Assembly (NCBI GenBank): GCA_964057225.1
Contig: OZ059900.1
Span: forward strand, 17,003,638-17,067,637
Length of the DNA stretch: 64,000 bases
Reading direction: 5' to 3'
From: Auanema rhodensis
Taxonomy: Eukaryota; Nematoda; Chromadorea; Rhabditida; Rhabditidae
In this document: positions 1-12,312 of the stretch, piece after piece
How the letters are laid out: each line of letters begins with the position of its first letter
Position numbering within the stretch: the stretch's first letter is position 1
Program-made: the position numbers and the translations under genes
Notes under the pieces: generated by a model
What the model was told of the DNA's origin: nothing
What the model saw: only the letters and a program-made list of their open reading frames with translations
The model's database searches: none

Positions 1-3
1 AAA

Positions 4-20
4 TTTCGCTGTAAACAAGG
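4..20 (+). other. CENP-B-box-like 17-mer at monomer position 4-20
   Basis: The 17-mer TTTCGCTGTAAACAAGG has the layout of the mammalian CENP-B box core (N TTCG NNNN A NN CGGG N). TTCG, the central A, the C and the last G of the CGGG block match, giving seven of nine core bases; the two middle G of CGGG are A here. It recurs at this place in essentially every monomer. Type f and g copies with 19A lose one more core base. Two copies (36th kb and 38th kb) carry a change at position 18, and one has 10A in a non-core position. CENP-B-box-like motifs are reported from satellites of many lineages, often without proof of binding. A chance match in a satellite is possible. Confidence 0.35.
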
Positions 21-114
21 TTTTGACTTACGATTTCATGTGTTCAAACTCATGCAATGTCAATGAAACCTAGCTCAAAATTGTTCCTACAACGTCTAGT
101 TCCACTTTCACGAC

Positions 115-121
115 AAAAAAA
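115..121 (+). other. A7 tract of the monomer
   Basis: Each monomer has a run of seven A before a short G4 block at positions 124-127. Such A-tracts can bend DNA and influence nucleosome placement. In two monomers (40358-40699 and 59507-59848) position 122 is A instead of C, which makes the tract A9. In one (17445-17786) position 115 is T. Confidence 0.6.
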
Positions 122-157
122 CAGGGGTTAGAAAATTAAGGAAATTAGCATATTCTG

Positions 158-169
158 AGGGCACGCCCT
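158..169 (+). other. GC-rich inverted repeat AGGGC-AC-GCCCT
   Basis: This is the only GC-rich patch in the monomer and is a perfect 5-bp inverted repeat with a 2-base centre when position 169 is T. Copies with 169C lose the outer pair, and copies with 160A (types k and q) lose an inner pair. Two of the most common variable sites therefore fall inside this element. A 2-base loop is too tight for a full hairpin, so any structure would open one pair. No function can be assigned. Confidence 0.5.
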
Positions 170-187
170 TTATGGCTAATATTGATT

Positions 188-209
188 AAATCGATTTTTG
201 TTCATATGA
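188..209 (+). other. Two short palindromes: AAATCGATTT and TCATATGA
   Basis: Positions 188-197 form a perfect 10-bp palindrome containing a ClaI site, and 202-209 form an 8-bp palindrome containing an NdeI site. Both are present in nearly all copies, so complete digestion with either enzyme should give a 342-bp ladder base. Known exceptions are 22078 (A to T in the first palindrome) and 17993 (T to G in the second). They could be protein-binding half-sites or simply chance in AT-rich DNA. Confidence 0.6.
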
Positions 210-253
210 GTCGTCAAATGCAACGAATTTCAGCGTGTTACATACTAAAATGA

Positions 254-268
254 AGCATTTTACATGCT
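254..268 (+). other. Hairpin AGCAT-TTTAC-ATGCT, loop hypervariable
   Basis: A perfect 5-bp stem flanks a 5-base loop. The recurrent variants at 261 (T/C) and 262-263 (AC to GT) all lie in the loop, so the stem stays intact in almost every copy. Stem-breaking changes were noticed in only two copies: 5045 (A to T) and 59761 (G to T). Retention of the stem with a free loop could mean selection on structure or simply the ancestry of a few amplified variants. Confidence 0.5.
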
Positions 269-323
269 GAACACTAGAAAAATACAAAAACACAGTATTT
301 CCCATGAGAAATATTTTATTATG

Positions 324-335
324 CTGGAAAACCAG
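324..335 (+). other. Hairpin CTGG-AAAA-CCAG near the monomer end
   Basis: A 4-bp stem flanks an A4 loop in the last part of the monomer, followed by TTTTTGG. I noticed one stem-breaking change, G to A at 14006 in the monomer 13681-14022. The element sits just upstream of the CENP-B-box-like motif of the next monomer. No function is known. Confidence 0.45.
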
Positions 336-684
336 TTTTTGGAAATTTCGCTGTAAACAAGGTTTTGACTTACGATTTCATGTGTTCAAACTCATGCAAT
401 GTCAATGAAACCTAGCTCAAAATTGTTCGTACAACGTCTAGTTCCACTTTCACGACAAAAAAACAGGGGTTAGAAAATTAAGGAAATTAGCATATTCTGA
501 GGGCACGCCCCTTATGGCTAATATTGATTAAATCGATTTTTGTTCATATGAGTCGTCAAATGCAACGAATTTCAGCGTGTTACGTACTAAAATGAAGCAT
601 TTCACATGCTGAACACTAGAAAAATACAAAAACACAGTATTTCCCATGAGAAATATTTTATTATGCTGGAAAACCAGTTTTTGG

Positions 685-2736
685 AAATTTCGCTGTAAAC
701 AAGGTTTTGACTTACGATTTCATGTGTTCAAACTCATGCAATGTCAATGAAACCTAGCTCAAAATTGTTCGTACAACGTCTAGTTCCACTTTCACGACAA
801 AAAAACAGGGGTTAGAAAATTAAGGAAATTAGCATATTCTGAGGGCACGCCCCTTATGGCTAATATTGATTAAATCGATTTTTGTTCATATGAGTCGTCA
901 AATGCAACGAATTTCAGCGTGTTACATACTAAAATGAAGCATTTTACATGCTGAACACTAGAAAAATACAAAAACACAGTAATACCCATGAGAAATATTT
1001 TATTATGCTGGAAAACCAGTTTTTGGAAATTTCGCTGTAAACAAGGTTTTGACTTACGATTTCATGTGTTCAAACTCATGCAATGTCAATGAAACCTAGC
1101 TCAAAATTGTTAATACAATGTCTAGTTCCACTTTCACGACAAAAAAACAGGGGTTAGAAAATTAAGGAAATTAGCATATTCTGAGGGCACGCCCCTTATG
1201 GCTAATATTGATTAAATCGATTTTTGTTCATATGAGTCGTCAAATGCAACGAATTTCAGCGTGTTACATACTAAAATGAAGCATTTTACATGCTGAACAC
1301 TAGAAAAATACAAAAACACAGTATTTCCCATGAGAAATATTTTATTATGCTGGAAAACCAGTTTTTGGAAATTTCGCTGTAAACAAGGTTTTGACTTACG
1401 ATTTCATGTGTTCAAACTCATGCAATGTCAATGAAACCCAGCTCAAAATTGTTCGTACAACGTCTAGTTCCACTTTCACGACAAAAAAACAGGGGTTAGA
1501 AAATTAAGGAAATTAGCATATTCTGAGGGCACGCCCCTTATGGCTAATATTGATTAAATCGATTTTTGTTCATATGAGTCGTCAAATGCAACGAATTTCA
1601 GCGTGTTACATACTAAAATGAAGCATTTTACATGCTGAACACTAGAAAAATACAAAAACACAGTATTTCCCATGAGAAATATTTTATTATGCTGGAAAAC
1701 CAGTTTTTGGAAATTTCGCTGTAAACAAGGTTTTGACTTACGATTTCATGTGTTCAAACTCATGCAATGTCAATGAAACCTAGCTCAAAATTGTTCCTAC
1801 AACGTCTAGTTCCACTTTCACGACAAAAAAACAGGGGTTAGAAAATTAAGGAAATTAGCATATTCTGAGGGCACGCCCCTTATGGCTAATATTGATTAAA
1901 TCGATTTTTGTTCATATGAGTCGTCAAATGCAACGAATTTCAGCGTGTTACATACTAAAATGAAGCATTTTACATGCTGAACACTAGAAAAATACAAAAA
2001 CACAGTAATACCCATGAGAAATATTTTATTATGCTGGAAAACCAGTTTTTGGAAATTTCGCTGTAAACAAGGTTTTGACTTACGATTTCATGTGTTCAAA
2101 CTCATGCAATGTCAATGAAACCTAGCTCAAAATTGTTAATACAATGTCTAGTTCCACTTTCACGACAAAAAAACAGGGGTTAGAAAATTAAGGAAATTAG
2201 CATATTCTGAGGGCACGCCCCTTATGGCTAATATTGATTAAATCGATTTTTGTTCATATGAGTCGTCAAATGCAACGAATTTCAGCGTGTTACATACTAA
2301 AATGAAGCATTTTACATGCTGAACACTAGAAAAATACAAAAACACAGTATTTCCCATGAGAAATATTTTATTATGCTGGAAAACCAGTTTTTGGAAATTT
2401 CGCTGTAAACAAGGTTTTGACTTACGATTTCATGTGTTCAAACTCATGCAATGTCAATGAAACCCAGCTCAAAATTGTTCGTACAACGTCTAGTTCCACT
2501 TTCACGACAAAAAAACAGGGGTTAGAAAATTAAGGAAATTAGCATATTCTGAGGGCACGCCCCTTATGGCTAATATTGATTAAATCGATTTTTGTTCATA
2601 TGAGTCGTCAAATGCAACGAATTTCAGCGTGTTACATACTAAAATGAAGCATTTTACATGCTGAACACTAGAAAAATACAAAAACACAGTATTTCCCATG
2701 AGAAATATTTTATTATGCTGGAAAACCAGTTTTTGG
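685..2736 (+). repeat. 3-monomer tandem duplication c d e / c' d e (1026-bp period)
   Basis: Monomers 685-1710 and 1711-2736 repeat the same order: AATA at 297-300, then 86-87 AA with the linked change AACG to AATG, then 71C. The only clear difference is 87G against 87C in the first monomer of each triplet. This fits one recent unequal exchange of three monomers. Confidence 0.85.
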
Positions 2737-4446
2737 AAATTTCGCTGTAAACAAGATTTTGACTTACGATTTCATGTGTTCAAACTCATGCAATGTCAAT
2801 GAAACCTAGCTCAAAATTGTTCGTACAACGTCTAGTTCCACTTTCACGACAAAAAAACAGGGGTTAGAAAATTAAGGAAATTAGCATATTCTGAGGGCAC
2901 GCCCCTTATGGCTAATATTGATTAAATCGATTTTTGTTCATATGAGTCGTCAAATGCAACGAATTTCAGCGTGTTACACACTAAAATGAAGCATTTTACA
3001 TGCTGAACACTAGAAAAATACAAAAACACAGTATTTCCCATGAGAAATATTTTATTATGCTGGAAAACCAGTTTTTGAAAATTTCGCTGTAAACAAGGTT
3101 TTGACTTACGATTTCATGTGTTCAAACTCATGCAATGTCAATGAAACCTAGCTCAAAATTGTTCCTACAACGTCTAGTTCCACTTTCACGACAAAAAAAC
3201 AGGGGTTAGAAAATTAAGGAAATTAGCATATTCTGAGGGCACGCCCTTTATGGCTAATATTGATTAAATCGATTTTTGTTCATATGAGTCGTCAAATGCA
3301 ACGAATTTCAGCGTGTTACATACTAAAATGAAGCATTTTACATGCTGAACACTAGAAAAATACAAAAACACAGTATTTCCCATGAGAAATATTTTATTAT
3401 GCTGGAAAACCAGTTTTTGGAAATTTCGCTGTAAACAAGGTTTTGACTTACGATTTCATGTGTTCAAACTCATGCAATGTCAATGAAACCTAGCTCAAAA
3501 TTGTTCGTACAACGTCTAGTTCCACTTTCACGACAAAAAAACAGGGGTTAGAAAATTAAGGAAATTAGCATATTCTGAGGGCACGCCCCTTATGGCTAAT
3601 ATTGATTAAATCGATTTTTGTTCATATGAGTCGTCAAATGCAACGAATTTCAGCGTGTTACATACTGAAATGAAGCATTTTACATGCTGAACACTAGAAA
3701 AATACAAAAACACAGTATTTCCCATGAGAAATATTTTATTATGCTGGAAAACCAGTTTTTGGAAATTTCGCTGTAAACAAGATTTTGACTTACGATTTCA
3801 TGTGTTCAAACTCATGCAATGTCAATGAAACCTAGCTCAAAATTGTTCGTACAACGTCTAGTTCCACTTTCACGACAAAAAAACAGGGGTTAGAAAATTA
3901 AGGAAATTAGCATATTCTGAGGGCACGCCCCTTATGGCTAATATTGATTAAATCGATTTTTGTTCATATGAGTCGTCAAATGCAACGAATTTCAGCGTGT
4001 TACACACTAAAATGAAGCATTTTACATGCTGAACACTAGAAAAATACAAAAACACAGTATTTCCCATGAGAAATATTTTATTATGCTGGAAAACCAGTTT
4101 TTGAAAATTTCGCTGTAAACAAGGTTTTGACTTACGATTTCATGTGTTCAAACTCATGCAATGTCAATGAAACCTAGCTCAAAATTGTTCCTACAACGTC
4201 TAGTTCCACTTTCACGACAAAAAAACAGGGGTTAGAAAATTAAGGAAATTAGCATATTCTGAGGGCACGCCCTTTATGGCTAATATTGATTAAATCGATT
4301 TTTGTTCATATGAGTCGTCAAATGCAACGAATTTCAGCGTGTTACATACTAAAATGAAGCATTTTACATGCTGAACACTAGAAAAATACAAAAACACAGT
4401 ATTTCCCATGAGAAATATTTTATTATGCTGGAAAACCAGTTTTTGG
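2737..4446 (+). repeat. 3-monomer repeat marked by a private 243C variant
   Basis: Monomers 2737-3078 and 3763-4104 both carry 19A, 'cacact' at 241-246 (243C) and 342A, a combination I saw nowhere else in the window. Each is followed by a type a monomer. The spacing is 1026 bp. Between them lies a j monomer with a private A to G at 3667. Confidence 0.8.
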
Positions 4447-4788
4447 AAATTTCGCTGTAAACAAGGTTTTGACTTACGATTTCATGTGTTCAAACTCATG
4501 CAATGTCAATGAAACCTAGCTCAAAATTGTTCGTACAACGTCTAGTTCCACTTTCACGACAAAAAAACAGGGGTTAGAAAATTAAGGAAATTAGCATATT
4601 CTGAGGGCACGCCCCTTATGGCTAATATTGATTAAATCGATTTTTGTTCATATGAGTCGTCAAATGCAACGAATTTCAGCGTGTTACGTACTAAAATGAA
4701 GCATTTCACATGCTGAACACTAGAAAAATACAAAAACACAGTATTTCCCATGAGAAATATTTTATTATGCTGGAAAACCAGTTTTTGG

Positions 4789-5130
4789 AAATTTCGCTGT
4801 AAACAAGGTTTTGACTTACGATTTCATGTGTTCAAACTCATGCAATGTCAATGAAACCTAGCTCAAAATTGTTCGTACAACGTCTAGTTCCACTTTCACG
4901 ACAAAAAAACAGGGGTTAGAAAATTAAGGAAATTAGCATATTCTGAGGGCACGCCCCTTATGGCTAATATTGATTAAATCGATTTTTGTTCATATGAGTC
5001 GTCAAATGCAACGAATTTCAGCGTGTTACATACTAAAATGAAGCTTTTTGTATGCTGAACACTAGAAAAATACAAAAACATAGTATTTCCCATGAGAAAT
5101 ATTTTATTATGCTGGAAAACCAGTTTTTGG
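4789..5130 (+). repeat. l-type monomer with disrupted hairpin
   Basis: This copy has 87G, 262-263GT and 293T with ATTT at 297-300. It also has A to T at 5045, which breaks the 254-268 stem. It is an outlying relative of the l monomers that belong to the main HOR (28.7, 40.4, 49.2 and 54.7 kb) and shows that this variant is older than the HOR order or has moved by exchange. Confidence 0.7.
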
Positions 5131-6498
5131 AAATTTCGCTGTAAACAAGGTTTTGACTTACGATTTCATGTGTTCAAACTCATGCAATGTCAATGAAACC
5201 TAGCTCAAAATTGTTCCTACAACGTCTAGTTCCACTTTCACGACAAAAAAACAGGGGTTAGAAAATTAAGGAAATTAGCATATTCTGAGGGCACGCCCTT
5301 TATGGCTAATATTGATTAAATCGATTTTTGTTCATATGAGTCGTCAAATGCAACGAATTTCAGCGTGTTACATACTAAAATGAAGCATTTTACATGCTGA
5401 ACACTAGAAAAATACAAAAACACAGTATTTCCCATGAGAAATATTTTATTATGCTGGAAAACCAGTTTTTGGAAATTTCGCTGTAAACAAGGTTTTGACT
5501 TACGATTTCATGTGTTCAAACTCATGCAATGTCAATGAAACCTAGCTCAAAATTGTTCGTACAACGTCTAGTTCCACTTTCACGACAAAAAAACAGGGGT
5601 TAGAAAATTAAGGAAATTAGCATATTCTGAGGGCACGCCCCTTATGGCTAATATTGATTAAATCGATTTTTGTTCATATGAGTCGTCAAATGCAACGAAT
5701 TTCAGCGTGTCACATACTAAAATGAAGCATTTTACATGCTGAACGCTGGAAAAAAACAAAAACACAGTATTTCCCATGAGAAATATTTTATTATGCTGGA
5801 AAACCAGTTTTTGGAAATTTCGCTGTAAACAAGGTTTTGACTTACGATTTCATGTGTTCAAACTCATGCAATGTCAATGAAACCTAGCTCAAAATTGTTC
5901 CTACAACGTCTAGTTCCACTTTCACGACAAAAAAACAGGGGTTAGAAAATTAAGGAAATTAGCATATTCTGAGGGCACGCCCTTTATGGCTAATATTGAT
6001 TAAATCGATTTTTGTTCATATGAGTCGTCAAATGCAACGAATTTCAGCGTGTTACATACTAAAATGAAGCATTTTACATGCTGAACGCTAGAAAAATACA
6101 AAAACACAGTATTTCCCATGAGAAATATTTTATTATGCTGGAAAACCAGTTTTTGGAAATTTCGCTGTAAACAAGGTTCTGACTTACGATTTCATGTGTT
6201 CAAACTCATGCAATGTCAATGAAACCTAGCTCAAAATTGTTACTACAACGTCTAGTTCCACTTTCACGACAAAAAAACAGGGGTTAGAAAATTAAGGAAA
6301 TTAGCATATTCTGAGGGCACGCCCCTTATGGCTAATATTGATTAAATCGATTTTTGTTCATATGAGTCGTCAAATGCAACGAATTTCAGCGTGTTACATA
6401 CTAAAATGAAGCATTTTACATGCTGAACACTAGAAAAATACAAAAACACAGTATTTCCCATGAGAAATATTTTATTATGCTGGAAAACCAGTTTTTGG

Positions 6499-9400
6499 AA
6501 ATTTCGCTGTAAACAAGGTTTTGACTTACGATTTCATGTGTTCAAACTCATGCAATGTCAATGAAACCTAGCTCAAAATTGTTCGTACAACGTCTAGTTC
6601 CACTTTCACGACAAAAAAACAGGGGTTAGAAAATTAAGGAAATTAGCATATTCTGAGGGCACGCCCCTTATGGCTAATATTGATTAAATCGATTTTTGTT
6701 CATATGAGTCGTCAAATGCAACGAATTTCAGCGTGTCACATACTAAAATGAAGCATTTTACATGCTGAACGCTAGAAAAATACAAAAACACAGTATTTCC
6801 CATGAGAAATATTTTATTATGCTGGAAAACCAGTTTTTGGAAATTTCGCTGTAAACAAGGTTTTGACTTACGATTTCATGTGTTTAAACTCATGCAATGT
6901 CAATGAAACCTAGCTCAAAATTGTTCCTACAACGTCTAGTTCCACTTTCACGACAAAAAAACAGGGGTTAGAAAATTAAGGAAATTAGCATATTCTGAGA
7001 GCACGCCCTTTATGGCTAATATTGATTAAATCGATTTTTGTTCATATGAGTCGTCAAATGCAACGAATTTCAGCGTGTTACATACTAAAATGAAGCATTT
7101 TACATGCTGAACACTAGAAAAATACAAAAACATAGTATTTCCCATGAGAAATATTTTATTATGCTGGAAAACCAGTTTTTGGAAATTTCGCTGTAAACAA
7201 GGTTTTGACTTACGATTTCATGTGTTCAAACTCATGCAATGTCAATGAAACCTAGCTCAAAATTGTTCCTACAACGTCTAGTTCCACTTTCACGACAAAA
7301 AAACAGGGGTTAGAAAATTAAGGAAATTAGCATATTCTGAGGGCACGCCCTTTATGGCTAATATTGATTAAATCGATTTTTGTTCATATGAGTCGTCAAA
7401 TGCAACGAATTTCAGCGTGTTACATACTAAAATGAAGCATTTTACATGCTGAACACTAGAAAAATACAAAAACATAGTATTTCCCATGAGAAATATTTTA
7501 TTATGCTGGAAAACCAGTTTTTGGAAATTTCGCTGTAAACAAGGTTTTGACTTACGATTTCATGTGTTCAAACTCATGCAATGTCAATGAAACCTAGCTC
7601 AAAATTATTCCTACAACGTCTAGTTCCACTTTCACGACAAAAAAACAGGGGTTAGAAAATTAAGGAAATTAGCATATTCTGAGGGCACGCCCCTTATGGC
7701 TAATATTGATTAAATCGATTTTTGTTCATATGAGTCGTCAAATGCAACGAATTTCAGCGTGTCACATACTAAAATGAAGCATTTTACATGCTGAACGCTG
7801 GAAAAATACAAAAACACAGTATTTCCCATGAGAAATATTTTATTATGCTGGAAAACCAGTTTTTGGAAATTTCGCTGTAAACAAGGTTTTGACTTACGAT
7901 TTCATGTGTTCAAACTCATGCAATGTCAATGAAACCTAGCTCAAAATTGTTCCTACAACGTCTAGTTCCACTTTCACGACAAAAAAACAGGGGTTAGAAA
8001 ATTAAGGAAATTAGCATATTCTGAGGGCACGCCCCTTATGGCTAATATTGATTAAATCGATTTTTGTTCATATGAGTCGTCAAATGCAACGAATTTCAGC
8101 GTGTCACATACTAAAATGAAGCATTTTACATGCTGAACGCTGGAAAAATACAAAAACACAGTATTTCCCATGAGAAATATTTTATTATGCTGGAAAACCA
8201 GTTTTTGGAAATTTCGCTGTAAACAAGGTTTTGACTTACGATTTCATGTGTTCAAACTCATGCAATGTCAATGAAACCTAGCTCAAAATTGTTCCTACAA
8301 CGTCTAGTTCCACTTTCACGACAAAAAAACAGGGGTTAGAAAATTAAGGAAATTAGCATATTCTGAGGGCACGCCCTTTATGGCTAATATTGATTAAATC
8401 GATTTTTGTTCATATGAGTCGTCAAATGCAACGAATTTCAGCGTGTTACATACTAAAATGAAGCATTTTACATGCTGAACGCTAGAAAAATACAAAAACA
8501 CAGTATTTCCCATGAGAAATATTTTATTATGCTGGAAAACCAGTTTTTGGAAATTTCGCTGTAAACAAGGTTTTGACTTACGATTTCATGTGTTCAAACT
8601 CATGCAATGTCAATGAAACCTAGCTCAAAATTGTTCCTACAACGTCTAGTTCCACTTTCACGACAAAAAAACAGGGGTTAGAAAATTAAGGAAATTAGCA
8701 TATTCTGAGGGCACGCCCCTTATGGCTAATATTGATTAAATCGATTTTTGTTCATATGAGTCGTCAAATGCAACGAATTTCAGCGTGTTACATACTAAAA
8801 TGAAGCATTTTACATGCTGAACACTAGAAAAATACAAAAACACAGTATTTCCCATGAGAAATATTTTATTATGCTGGAAAACCAGTTTTTGGAAATTTCG
8901 CTGTAAACAAGGTTTTGACTTACGATTTCATGTGTTCAAACTCATGCAATGTCAATGAAACCTAGCTCAAAATTGTTCGTACAACGTCTAGTTCCACTTT
9001 CACGACAAAAAAACAGGGGTTAGAAAATTAAGGAAATTAGCATATTCTGAGGGCACGCCCCTTATGGCTAATATTGATTAAATCGATTTTTGTTCATATG
9101 AGTCGTCAAATGCAACGAATTTCAGCGTGTCACATACTAAAATGAAGCATTTTACATGCTGAACGCTAGAAAAATACAAAAACACAGTATTTCCCATGAG
9201 AAATATTTTATTATGCTGGAAAACCAGTTTTTGGAAATTTCGCTGTAAACAAGGTTTTGACTTACGATTTCATGTGTTTAAACTCATGCAATGTCAATGA
9301 AACCTAGCTCAAAATTGTTCCTACAACGTCTAGTTCCACTTTCACGACAAAAAAACAGGGGTTAGAAAATTAAGGAAATTAGCATATTCTGAGAGCACGC

Positions 9401-9918
9401 CCTTTATGGCTAATATTGATTAAATCGATTTTTGTTCATATGAGTCGTCAAATGCAACGAATTTCAGCGTGTTACATACTAAAATGAAGCATTTTACATG
9501 CTGAACACTAGAAAAATACAAAAACATAGTATTTCCCATGAGAAATATTTTATTATGCTGGAAAACCAGTTTTTGGAAATTTCGCTGTAAACAAGGTTTT
9601 GACTTACGATTTCATGTGTTCAAACTCATGCAATGTCAATGAAACCTAGCTCAAAATTGTTCCTACAACGTCTAGTTCCACTTTCACGACAAAAAAACAG
9701 GGGTTAGAAAATTAAGGAAATTAGCATATTCTGAGGGCACGCCCTTTATGGCTAATATTGATTAAATCGATTTTTGTTCATATGAGTCGTCAAATGCAAC
9801 GAATTTCAGCGTGTTACATACTAAAATGAAGCATTTTACATGCTGAACACTAGAAAAATACAAAAACATAGTATTTCCCATGAGAAATATTTTATTATGC
9901 TGGAAAACCAGTTTTTGG
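6499..9918 (+). repeat. 7-monomer duplication marked by a private 45T variant
   Basis: The trio p, q with C to T at position 45 (6885), and a with 293T starts at 6499 and recurs at 8893 (45T at 9279). The distance is 2394 bp, seven monomers. The 45T change occurs only in these two copies, so the duplication is directly supported. The monomers in between, two with 276G, then r and a C/C copy, are present once. Confidence 0.8.
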
Positions 9919-10260
9919 AAATTTCGCTGTAAACAAGGTTTTGACTTACGATTTCATGTGTTCAAACTCATGCAATGTCAATGAAACCTAGCTCAAAATT
10001 GTTCCTACAACGTCTAGTTCCACTTTCACGACAAAAAAACAGGGGTTAGAAAATTAAGGAAATTAGCATATTCTGAGGGCACGCCCTTTATGGCTAATAT
10101 TGATTAAATCGATTTTTGTTCATATGAGTCGTCAAATGCAACGATTTTCAGCGTGTTACATACTAAAATGAAGCATTTTACATGCTGAACACTAGAAAAA
10201 TACAAAAACACAGTATTTCCCATGAGAAATATTTTATTATGCTGGAAAACCAGTTTTTGG

Positions 10261-11628
10261 AAATTTCGCTGTAAACAAGGTTTTGACTTACGATTTCATG
10301 TGTTCAAACTCATGCAATGTCAATGAAACCTAGCTCAAAATTGTTCGTACAACGTCTAGTTCCACTTTCACGACAAAAAAACAGGGGTTAGAAAATTAAG
10401 GAAATTAGCATATTCTGAGGGCACGCCCCTTATGGCTAATATTGATTAAATCGATTTTTGTTCATATGAGTCGTCAAATGCAACGAATTTCAGCGTGTCA
10501 CATACTAAAATGAAGCATTTTACATGCTGAACGCTAGAAAAATACAAAAACACAGTATTTCCCATGAGAAATATTTTATTATGCTGGAAAACCAGTTTTT
10601 GGAAATTTCGCTGTAAACAAGGTTTTGACTTACGATTTCATGTGTTCAAACTCATGCAATGTCAATGAAACCTAGCTCAAAATTGTTCCTACAACGTCTA
10701 GTTCCACTTTCACGACAAAAAAACAGGGGTTAGAAAATTAAGGAAATTAGCATATTCTGAGGGCACGCCCTTTATGGCTAATATTGATTAAATCGATTTT
10801 TGTTCATATGAGTCGTCAAATGCAACGAATTTCAGCGTGTTACATACTAAAATGAAGCATTTTACATGCTGAACGCTAGAAAAATACAAAAACACAGTAT
10901 TTCCCATGAGAAATATTTTATTATGCTGGAAAACCAGTTTTTGGAAATTTCGCTGTAAACAAGGTTTTGACTTACGATTTCATGTGTTCAAACTCATGCA
11001 ATGTCAATGAAACCTAGCTCAAAATTGTTCGTACAACGTCTAGTTCCACTTTCACGACAAAAAAACAGGGGTTAGAAAATTAAGGAAATTAGCATATTCT
11101 GAGGGCACGCCCCTTATGGCTAATATTGATTAAATCGATTTTTGTTCATATGAGTCGTCAAATGCAACGAATTTCAGCGTGTCACATACTAAAATGAAGC
11201 ATTTTACATGCTGAACGCTAGAAAAATACAAAAACACAGTATTTCCCATGAGAAATATTTTATTATGCTGGAAAACCAGTTTTTGGAAATTTCGCTGTAA
11301 ACAAGGTTTTGACTTACGATTTCATGTGTTCAAACTCATGCAATGTCAATGAAACCTAGCTCAAAATTGTTCCTACAACGTCTAGTTCCACTTTCACGAC
11401 AAAAAAACAGGGGTTAGAAAATTAAGGAAATTAGCATATTCTGAGGGCACGCCCTTTATGGCTAATATTGATTAAATCGATTTTTGTTCATATGAGTCGT
11501 CAAATGCAACGAATTTCAGCGTGTTACATACTAAAATGAAGCATTTTACATGCTGAACGCTAGAAAAATACAAAAACACAGTATTTCCCATGAGAAATAT
11601 TTTATTATGCTGGAAAACCAGTTTTTGG
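10261..11628 (+). repeat. p-r dimer repeated twice (684-bp period)
   Basis: Four monomers read p r p r. At these diagnostic sites the two dimers are the same, which indicates a recent 2-monomer duplication inside the p/q/r domain. Confidence 0.75.
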
Positions 11629-12312
11629 AAATTTCGCTGTAAACAAGGTTTTGACTTACGATTTCATGTGTTCAAACTCATGCAATGTCAATGAAACCTA
11701 GCTCAAAATTGTTCCTACAACGTCTAGTTCCACTTTCACGACAAAAAAACAGGGGTTAGAAAATTAAGGAAATTAGCATATTCTGAGGGCACGCCCCTTA
11801 TGGCTAATATTGATTAAATCGATTTTTGTTCATATGAGTCGTCAAATGCAACGAATTTCAGCGTGTTACATACTAAAATGAAGCATTTTACATGCTGAAC
11901 ACTAGAAAAATACAAAAACATAGTATTTCCCATGAGAAATATTTTATTATGCTGGAAAACCAGTTTTTGGAAATTTCGCTGTAAACAAGGTTTTGACTTA
12001 CGATTTCATGTGTTCAAACTCATGCAATGTCAATGAAACCTAGCTCAAAATTGTTCCTACAACGTCTAGTTCCACTTTCACGACAAAAAAACAGGGGTTA
12101 GAAAATTAAGGAAATTAGCATATTCTGAGGGCACGCCCTTTATGGCTAATATTGATTAAATCGATTTTTGTTCATATGAGTCGTCAAATGCAACGAATTT
12201 CAGCGTGTTACATACTAAAATGAAGCATTTTACATGCTGAACACTAGAAAAATACAAAAACACAGTATTTCCCATGAGAAATATTTTATTATGCTGGAAA
12301 ACCAGTTTTTGG

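Larger units (their letters stand above)
1..342 (+). repeat. Reference monomer (M1) defining the 342-bp unit
   Basis: This copy sets the numbering used in all other entries; the starting base is arbitrary because the array is continuous. Composition counted by hand is 59 C and 56 G in 342 bp. There are nine CpG in this copy and ten in copies with 87G, close to the number expected from base composition, so the unit as a whole is not CpG-depleted. A GC-rich patch lies at 158-169, an A7 tract at 115-121, and an AT-rich stretch at about 276-322. M1 is type a (87C, 169T). All six frames are broken by stop codons, so the unit is not coding. Its length is twice 171 bp, which would suit two nucleosomes, but the two halves do not align well with each other. 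Confidence 0.97.
1..5472 (+). repeat. Array domain I (monomers 1-16): c/d/e and g/a triplets
   Basis: Sixteen monomers in the order a b c d e c' d e g a j g a b l' a. Two short 3-monomer duplications dominate. Many type letters are shared with the 24.6-58.5 kb HOR domain (a b, c d e, g a b), so this looks like a shuffled relative of that HOR rather than a separate family. The first c' copy has 87C instead of 87G, which suggests a conversion or crossover near position 87. There is no gene in this stretch. Confidence 0.85.

Noticed and set aside
121-140. Telomere-like GGGGTTAG patch
   Set aside because: It occurs once per monomer with no TTAGGG or TTTAGGG tandem run anywhere, so it is not telomeric repeat.
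1-342. Internal 171-bp dimer structure of the monomer
   Set aside because: The length is exactly 2 x 171, and a weak likeness can be drawn between about 21-75 and 180-235. But it needs gaps, its offset is near 159 rather than 171, and AT-richness alone could produce it.
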